From Sipunculus nudus (lineage: Eukaryota > Annelida > Sipuncula > Golfingiida > Sipunculidae), in assembly GCA_026874595.1 (NCBI GenBank), contig CM049316.1, forward strand, positions 33,549,339-33,613,338: a stretch of DNA of 64,000 nucleotides, given 5' to 3'. The position numbers and the translations under genes are program-made. This document shows positions 23,543-33,900 of the stretch, in pieces. How positions within the stretch are numbered: position 1 is the first letter of the stretch; every line of letters starts with the position of its first letter. The notes under the pieces are model-generated. The model saw nothing but the letters and a program-made list of their open reading frames with translations, was not told the DNA's origin and did no database searches.

Positions 23543-23982
23543 TATTTGACTATTGTGATTAAACACTGTGAACTCAAAGAGGAAAGGAAATGTCGGATTT
23601 CAGACATCTCATGCCCGAATGAGTAACCGTTAGGTATATTCTAGCTGCTGTCCTCATCATAAATAATTATGATATAAAATCTAATAAAAAATATAAAATT
23701 AATTAATTTTAGAGTACCAGTTCATTACAAATATCTAATCTTTTTACTTTAAATCGAAAATATGGACTGTCGAACGTTTATATACATCAATGAGTCAACT
23801 AAATAATGTATAAAAATGTCAGAAAAGTATTTATTTCTACCTCAACATTGCAAATGAAAGTTCTGGCAATAGATGATCTTATTGTTCAAAACTCGTATTT
23901 ATATATGTTAGTTACCCCTTGTCTTTGGCCATCCGGTCCAGCAACACATAAAAATCACGTCAATAGAACAATATATAAATAG

Positions 23983-23988
23983 TTTATT
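23983..23988 (-). promoter_or_regulatory. candidate poly(A) signal of cyclase copy A
   Basis: AATAAA on the minus strand, about 135 bp after the stop. The aligned position in copy B reads GTTTTG on plus, so the hexamer is absent there. Confidence 0.45.
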
Positions 23989-24122
23989 TGTTGTCAAGAT
24001 CCCACAAACTGAGTCTCGTTATTTTTAATTCTTGAGATGATTTTCACATTTGTTTGATATTTTATAGTGTGAGGTATTATATATTTTTGCGGACAGTGTA
24101 TTTGGGACACTTTCCCACATGT

Positions 24123-24267
24123 TCAGCTGACCAGAATTTGCAGTAAGATGATTGGGAGTGCAGTTGTCAACAGAAAAACCTTGTTGGTGGCGACACCTGC
24201 TCCAGTTGTCCGGAACTGACACACCTCAGAATTAGGTGAGTCCACGCACAACAGATGGCGCACAGAT
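24123..24267 (-). CDS. cyclase A exon 8: last disulfide and GPI signal
   Basis: After the acceptor TCGTTGCAG it encodes SVRHLLCVDSPNSEVCQFRT, then small residues TGAGVATN and a hydrophobic end (FLLTTALPIILLQILVS) before TGA. Small residues followed by a hydrophobic C-terminus are the GPI-attachment pattern. Confidence 0.88.
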
Positions 24268-24622
24268 CTGCAACGAGTGAACAGAAAATATCAACACTAT
24301 ATATCGGTCTGAACTTTGCGTACATAAATGCATGAAATTCTTTACGCCTGTATTTGCCCCACTGCTACGTTTTAGTCAAACAGGGTCATGATGGAAATAA
24401 ATGAAATTTCTTCCTTTTGTCTATTAACCTGTAATTGTCCATTGAGATTCAATGAAGCATTTCCCAGCAAATATAACAGACTACAGCCAAATGTGATAAG
24501 TAAGCGTAAATAAGAGCACAATACTTTGCTGAATAAAATAGCTATTGTCGCTTTCTCTAAAGGGTTTCCTTCAAATGTTACACATAAATAACAATTTGAA
24601 TTATGTTGAATTAGAGAATGAA

Positions 24623-24683
<61 letters not shown>

Positions 24684-24875
24684 ATATTATATATATATTC
24701 ATAATATTTATATTATATATATATATATTACTTATGATTTGATCGATACATAATGCTAGCTAACAACATTAAAGGTTACATCGGTCATAATATTAATGAA
24801 TGGATGTTTATGTACGAAATTTGATATAATATTATAATGAAAACGTCATTTTCCATACCCCAGGGCACAGTCGGT

Positions 24876-24964
<89 letters not shown>

Positions 24965-27900
24965 CTTACGTTGGATTATCATCACAAGAGTAGCGAAGTC
25001 CTTGACTTTTAGCCATCTGTTCTAGCAAAAGGAGGGAGCCGGCCCCGCACCGCGACCTAAAATTGCGATCAATACGTATATACAAACTGACTACTGTAGA
25101 TTCAGAAATATTAGTTGGGATTATATTTTCGTGGTTTTCGTTGATCAAGGTAATCCACGAATTCATGAATTCTATATATAGTTATTATAACTGCCTGAAT
25201 TTTCAATAAAGGTACAAACATTGCTTATTATACTATCTTATGATTGATACATATTATAAATGTTCTGAATTACACTTCCTGTAAATAACTTTTAAAAAAA
25301 TACTTGGTTTAAAAATATTCTGTCAATTCTATTATAAAAAACTTATTCCCCCTAAAAACGCACAAACACGGCCCCCTGAAATGTTTACAATAAAACAATA
25401 TCAATCTTATTTTTTAACTGAAAATATATCCCCAAATTTCCTCTTCAAAATTTCGGGTGAAATATTCATGAACAAAACCACATTTCTATCGCGCAAAACG
25501 GTACATTTTACTTCTTACACGACAAGAACGGTTCACGTGTTCCCATGCTCACGACCACCGGTCTTTTCTATCTTCTTTTAATTGAGATAAAACTAAACTA
25601 ACGCTCCATATAGGCTCAGAAGTCAAGAGCCATGTAAACTCTGCAATACTTGGGGACGCAAATGTAAAAAGCACTTCTTGTGAATACTTTCTACTGCAGT
25701 TGCGTGCTAAAAAGTTGGCCATTAATATGACAGTCGATAATTTTTCAAATATGCCGATAAAATATTTTTACCTAAACGTTAGTGTATAAGTAAGCGTCAC
25801 AGAAATCTAGTATGCAAATTATATCCAACTAATTTAAAATAAGTAAAATTCCTGTGTAGTCGACCAATTAAGCCGGTTTCTTATTGTTAATCTCCAAATA
25901 AAATGACGAACGAACCTTGTCTCTTGTCTCACTGCCCCGTTCGGGATTTACAGTCGCCCCATGTGACTACCGCAATGATTATAAAAATAAAGTTGAAAAC
26001 ATTCATGTGTACGTTCTCATTTTACCCTCAGATCAGATGTCAGCTCAATGTAGCACCCTAGGCTAGCCAACCCCTTGTTTGATCATATACATATACGGGT
26101 TTTCATGTTTGCGCCTGTTGATGTTGTTGCTCTCCGGACTCCTTGGGCATCTCTGCTTTCGCAACCCCCCCCCCCTCCTCATCTTCTTTAACAAAATTCC
26201 TCAAAATTTCTCCAAAAAAGCGCCTTATCACCTTGAGCGCTCGGAGGGCTTAATATATCTTCAGTCAGTCAGACACATTTGTATGCAGCGTATCCATTCA
26301 AGCCGCAGAATATCACCTGTTCATCAGGTTCGGTTCGTGTCATATATATGTACTAATAAGCTCTGTATAAATTTCGGTATCTATTTTTGGACAAGATAAA
26401 GGACGAATAACTGATGAACCATGCCAATGCTGGTTGGGACCAGGATTTTGGAAAAAAACATAAGGGTCCAACCAAGGAATATTAATAACTAAACCTTAAA
26501 AAGGATAACCATTACCCGGAAAAGAGGGGTCGAAGCCGCAAAGGTTGGTGTGAAAACCTTAATAACAGTTACAGCGGCTGATAATGAAACACATCAAATT
26601 TCTCCAGTATCAATATTTTACTCCCATAAAAACACATTCAAAATATTTTACTTGTAGCGCCGAATTCTTGTTTTATGGTAAATTGTTTTCCATCTGGCGT
26701 ATATTTCTTTTGCTCTAATTCATTGTAGGCTGTTGTGTAAGTCAACTGATATGCACATTTTCTAAACCGGGCGGCTTCTGTGGCTCAGGGGTAGAGGACA
26801 GGTCTCAAAGCCGGAAGTTCGTGAGTTCGATTCTCAGCGGAGGCGGTAAATTTTTTCACGGTCGGCCCCCACCCAGGGTGAGCGCTCTGCAGGCTTTATG
26901 GGAAGGTCGTGCCAAACAGACCGTGTTTCACTCACTAACGAGTGCACTTTTTGGGAGTTTTTCTGTGAGACCCAGCAATGAGAACGGTCGCGTAAAAGGG
27001 CCCGCAGATACAGAAGTCAACGGGCCTGTTTAAAGCAATGATAAAAAAAATGAGAGGAAGCGTGTGATACTGCACTGTCAAGTAGTCCGAAACCGGAAAG
27101 AAAATTTTCAGATGTACATATAAAAAGTTGAGTTAGCATTAAAAACATGGAGACGGTAACTTCCCCCTTAATATATTTTAATTTAAAAAAATAAGGGAGG
27201 TTCATATGGGACAAATCATTCATAGCCCAGTGAAATGTTATGCAAATCGTAAGAATTTATTCGAGGTGTGTTATGGCATTCGATCTGCTTCGCCACTTAA
27301 TGCCATGTATTACCCACGCCTCGTAAAACCTTATACATAACATTGCACTCGGCTATAACCAATACATATACAACCTATATTTTTATTGTTAATGTTCTGA
27401 TCTCTATAAAAAGGTACCCATTCACCTACATTTGAAAAAAAAAACATCGGATTTCTAGCTCCCTCTCTGTATATATTGATAATCTAAGGGTAGTTCTGGT
27501 TATAAAAAATGTGTTATAACGCCTTCATGAAGGATGTATAAAGTTGTGTAGCAACAGAGTATGTGTAAACACAGCAATGTTGACAAACGGGAAAACATAT
27601 AACCTAAGGTGGTAGGTTGCATATATGCCGAGGAAGAAAGGTAACTTGTTGCAAAACGCCATTTGCATAGCTCTGGCTTATTTGCCTTGCCACCGGATGC
27701 CCTTGTTGAATTTGTTTTGAATATTTTGGCGGGGCCCCACTTAGTATAAACACTTTGATATAAACAAAACAAGCAATCTGTGTGCGGTAATATCAACGTT
27801 TTCTGGCCTATTTATTTTTTTATAAAAGTTCCAAGGTATTACCTTTAGTTTATAGAGGTCAGATAGATTCTATTTTGTTGTTAAAAAATAAATAATAAAT

Positions 27901-30900
27901 AATCGACACGGTTAAGTGATGTACAGGAAAAATTATTAAGAAAATCGATTTCTACTTACAGGACTGGCTGGTCCACCTTGTTTGTCATCATCACATGTAG
28001 GGACGTCACAATCGGAGGTCGAAGATATGGAAGTTCATATTCAGCAAACACGCTGAAGTGAGAAATCATCCAAAATTGTTCTTCCCTATTCTTTGTATTT
28101 CTTAAGTTTAAATATATATTTCCAAACATTCGTAAAACTCGCATGGCTGGCCATACACACCTAGCTATACTGGAGCGGTTTTAATTTTTGACTGATAGTT
28201 TTGAACTATTATAGATATTCACCCACGCTGGGCGATAATTCAAGATATTAAATTCTTGTACAATTGTGAGAAAATATGCAGGTCGAAATGCAAATGAAGT
28301 TGGCTTATTCGCAAAGAGAATATGACAGGATAATGGCCTGGTTAGCTTTGGAACAGCGAGGTGCAGTGGAACCTGTCTGAAAGACCACCTATATATTAAG
28401 ACCTCCTGTCTAATAAGACCTCTTGTATATTACGACTACATGTTTATAATGACCAGGACCTCTAGGAACAGTGGAAATACATAATCTGAAGAACATGTGG
28501 ATTTTGCATTGTTTTTCAATGAAGAATAAGTCCAACGGGAACTTAACTCACAAGTGCTCCTCAAAATATTGACCGAATAAGTGAATGGCGGGGGTTTTCA
28601 TTTGTTAGAATGTAGATTTCTTGTTAAGCTTAAAATTACCTTTTAGGGTCAAACGCTCCTTGGGTGGTCCCGTTCATCAAAACGAATGTCTCGCCCCGTG
28701 CCTGCTTTGCAAACTGAAATTATCAATAGAATATCAAACATAAATTCATCAGTATCCTATATACATTGAGAAAGGTATTGATTTTGTTGTGTTGCATTAT
28801 ATTTATCAACTAGTTTATTCAATATTATAAGAAAAAAGTAAAATAAGGATGGGATGAATGTGAATTAAGTCTAAATTTCATCTGATTGGACTATGGGAAA
28901 AAAGAGGTATATGAAACAGTGCCATTGCAAAAATATTTAACCTGCTCAGTATCTTCTGCAAGGTTAATTACATTATAATTATTATAATATACTAAAATAA
29001 ATACTTTTAATATAATATGACAATTTATCCGTTTAAAATAAAGCAATGAATTATTTCGGAAATCAAAAGCGACATGACCTCGGCTTATATATGCATATTC
29101 AGGTGTTCTTCGTCACATGTTTTACATATATTTCGGTTCTATTTGTTGATAAATACAAACAAAGTGACCCTGGTTACTTTATCTATACACGATGAGCAAG
29201 CGCAAAAACTTGCAGTCCGCAAAGCAAGTTGTTTTTGTCATAAATCGCAGTTTTTTTTTTCTTTTTACCGTCGGTCACCATCTTCATTTGTGAGTGTGAC
29301 ATGTTTTTGTTTTTCTTCGGGCCACTTCGCCCGGTGCAATTTCATTTCTACTGTGCAAAGTCATAGACGTACAGATATGGTTTGAATATGAAATCATGGC
29401 GGATTCTATTATTTCAAGATGAGAACGTTGCATTACATATATAACTAATATGAATATTCAAACAGTGGGTGCCAGGTGCAAGTTCATTTCACCTGGGCAT
29501 ACACATATGCTACAGATCATGGCTGAAAACGAAATCTTGGTTTTTCTTCGGGGCACTTCGCCCGGTGCAATTTCATTTCTACTGTGCAAAGTCATAGACG
29601 TACAGATATGGTTTGAATACGAAATCATGGCGGATACTATTATTTCCAGATGAGAACGTTGCATTACATATATAACTAATATGAATATTCAAACAGTGGG
29701 TGCCAGGTGCAAGTTCATTTCACCTGGGCATACACATATGCTACAGATAATGGTTGAAAACGAAATCTTGGCTGGTATTACTATCCTCCAGAAGAGAATG
29801 TTGTATGACATAGGTACCTACCTTGGAATTAAAAAAATGATATTAGAACACGATACTTTATTTCCAAACGAAATAAAGATTGATGATGTTTTAGTGGGGC
29901 ATGATCGTGCATGAGTATTTATCTTTTGTAACATAGAAATACCTTACAAAATATGTCTTACTTCAATAGACACAGCCTGCCAGAACTGTAAAACTACTGA
30001 ACAGCCACTTGTGCAATTGTCATAGTTGATACCAGGGGGCGCTGTCTGACCACAGAACTGAAGCCCAGAACCAATGTAACCTGCAATTGGTGTAGATGTT
30101 CGTATGAATGTATGGCGTAAGCGGAGCTTGTGTATCGAATATAACATAATATACATCTCACCAGGTAACATTATGTTGTATATATATCCTGCATTTGAAT
30201 ATTTCCAGACATGATGTTCATTTTGCGTTAATGCTTTATCTGCATTAATCGTTTTTTATTTAAAGGAAAGAGGCAGAAGTGATTTCGTTTACGTACTAGA
30301 AATACATCAGTGAGTGGCAAAAGACGTATTCAAGTCTTAAAAAGCAACAAGTCTAACAAGTCTAACACATGGTACGTTCGCGAAAAAGTAACCCTCGCAA
30401 AACAAAGAAAACTGAAAATCGCGCAGCTTTAACCTCGCGAAATTGAAGCCAACCACAATATCAGTTTTCCCTACTAACTGGTCTTCTAAATAGCCCAGCA
30501 ATTAAAGGATATTTTCTCTTTAGTACATATATGACGGGATTGCAGCTGTTGAGATAGAGTAATGTTGAATCAGAGACGCCATACCTGATAATGTATCCCC
30601 TAAATTTGTAAACCTTTTTCCAAGGTAGGAAAACTCCTGAACAAATTCCTTAAGCCTCTCCCAGAAAAGGGTCTGAAACAAATAGAACAGGTAAAGAACA
30701 GTATCCAACACGTAGCAATTATATAAGACAGATAAATAATGTCATGAGATTATGAAAATGTTCAATATAATTAAACTGAGAATTACTCTTATTGCCGAAC
30801 ATATTTTGGAGAAAAAATACAATAAGATGCCGAATTTAAATAGTTTCACTGTTACCTGACATGTCTCTGGGTAAAATGTCTGTGTATCTTTGAGTCCACT

Positions 30901-33900
30901 CGAAAATTCGAAACCAGTTTCGGTTTAAGCAAAACCGGTTCTGTATGGTGTCGCCTCATTTGGACAATTTCTTTATGACCCCTGGAACCAACCTGGACCA
31001 CTCCCGATCCAAATGGATGTATGAGCAATCACGGTGCATGGTGCGTTCATCTCAAAAATTAGCGAGGGGGCGGTTCGACTTTGGAATGAGTGTTATTATT
31101 AGGCCGAAACTCACTATTATTCCAGGCTTTGGGCCAAAGGTGATGATTAAAAGAGCTAGACGATTCCGGCTGGTGCTACTTAAAGGGTCCCCTCATGTAA
31201 ATAAACGTGAATTGCCTAGGTACAGTTTTATTAGATGCAGGCATACCCGTCAGGATACTATATCTTATGGATAGTGGCCATATTGATATTACACATACAT
31301 CAAAGACAAGGTATTAGGCCATTACTAACAATATTATCAGACAGGGGTCGTTTAACCTGTTTAGAATTGGCCTACATGGGGCCACAAGTACTCCTAGACA
31401 AATATATTGACATAATTAAAATAATAATAATAATGATAATAAACAAATGTATCTCACCGATTACCAATGGCTCTGGAGCCTATAAACGATCTAAGTGGCT
31501 GTCCCCACAGGCGGGCTCATAATGGGAGACCACTTTAATGAAAGAAGGGGGTGTGGGGGGGGGGGGGGGATGGGAATCTACCAGTATATCAGCGTGAACT
31601 AAGAGTGTTCACATAAAAAATAACCATATTTGCCAACAACGTTCTTCCGACCCGATTTGACTACTTTTTGCATTTTTTTATTTTATGACCATTTAAACTA
31701 AATGAAATAAACTTGATTTGCACGTACCTTATTCGCTGGTGTTTCATGAATAGCAGCATCAGCGAAGGCTTTAAAATCCGTTCTGTTCACAGTACATGGA
31801 TCTTTGAACCGGAAAGCATCCGAAAACTTGTTCCACAAGTCTGTGCAGTTTTTGGGCCTATAAACCATGGAACACAATCAGAAACCGAAAACAGATTCAG
31901 TGTTACTCTGTTCTATATTTACTTGTTTATATAGCCGTAAATACGCGACTCAGTGGGCATTTATATTGGACTGCATGGTAAGCTTAATTTGAGTGGTAAA
32001 TGAAAGCCATACAAGGGAATGTAATGCTAGGCCTTTCACCCTGTTGCATTGTTACCGTGTTAAAGAACCGGTAATCTTAACATTAGGCTACCAGTGAAGA
32101 ATTGACACAAACGAATACATGTGAACCTAATATCGAAAGTGAACGTTAATATCTAGGGTACTGAGTCTTTCCTGTATCACATACAAGCAGGAAGATGTTC
32201 CTATATGCTGAGTTAAAAAAAAAAAAACGAAATGTTTCTCGCACACAGTAGGTGTTGTTAAAAAGTATACTGACAAGTTAACCATTGATGTCGTTTATGC
32301 CAAGTGACAGCATACTTGTAGGCTATTGGGGGTTGTCAGATTTACAATGCGGTCCTTGATAAAAGATATAAAGGCACTCTCACACTGGTCTAAAGTAAGA
32401 CTGCCCTAAATAATGCTATTCTTTGTGTGGTATCCTAGCAAAAGATAGGTACACAGTTTACACCAGGTCAATTAAAGTCAACGTTGTTGCTACTGACATC
32501 TTTATGACGAGGCAATTACAAACCTTTTTAGCTACAGTTTGCCTCCAGATATTTATATAATAAATATCTAAAAGTACAATCTTGACTGAAATCATGCAAT
32601 AAAAATGTACTTATCTATGAAATAAACTTTCTTCCGACAAAAATTAATATGTTGATCAGTCAGTTACTTATCATACATAAAATGACTAGTTATCATGGAA
32701 CAGATGAACAGAATATAAATGTGTTTGATACGTTTAGAAATAGCTTTAAATAGATCTAGAAAATAGACTATTTCACAGATGAGAGACAATCTTTGTACAC
32801 CTGTATAAATGCAAATAAAAAAAAAAACCAAAAATTTTACACATTTGTAATTACTATCAAATACTTAGGCATATTCACAAATGTAGAGTCACTGATAAAC
32901 GAATCAACCATAGAATATAGACCGAATAAATGAATAAATGCACCTAGTGGTTGTTTTTACGGATGGAATAAATATTCTTCTGTATACATTACTTACCAAT
33001 TAAGGGTAATGCCGTTCGGATTAGTGACGGCAGGAGCAAGTTTTACCCGCATGATGCGGAAGTTGTTCAGCGACATACCGAACGTGATTTGTCACATTGA
33101 TGACGTGCTAATGCTCGCAGAATCGTGTGACCAGCATGTGCCAAATCTAGAGAAGTGCTAGCTAGGTTAGAGCGTGCGAACCTTGCGGCTAAACCAGTGC
33201 AAACTTTCGTAGGTTATCGCAATCTTGAATTTTTGGGCCACCTTGTTGGCACCGGATACTTGGCTACAAACCCGTCGCTCCTTAAGAAATCCAGAGGGCA
33301 GAAAGACCGAGAACCAAGAAAGCCTTGCGAGGCTTCTTAGGTCATACGGGTTATTACCGGAAGTTCGTGCCGAACTATGCTGAGATAGCGGTCCCACTGA
33401 CAGACCTTAAACAGAAAGGACAGCCTAACAAGTTGGACTGCAAAGAAGTTCATGAGAATGCGTACAACTCGCTTAAAACTGGCGGATCCGCCCATTCTGA
33501 CACTGCTATATTAATATTGAAAACAATTAACGGGTCATACTCCCTTTACCTAAATACTTAAAGTCACAGTCCAAGGATGATATTACCTCCTGCCCCCCCC
33601 CCCCCCCCCTTAAAAGAAAATACGCAGTAGTTTCTCGATACGCAGTACCGATCTATAATAAACTGAGTAAAGACATTATACAACACTGATTCATCATAAG
33701 TTATGTGATGACATTATACAATACTGACCCATAGTAAGTTATATGAAAACATTATACAAGTTGTATCAATATACAGTATTTGTATTTACAATTATCCAAA
33801 GGAAGAAAAAAAAATCCAGTTCAACATTCTGTGATCTACTTAGAAAATCTGGCCCATGGTTTAACTCGCCAGAAACAGCCTTTATCTCAAATCGTTACTC

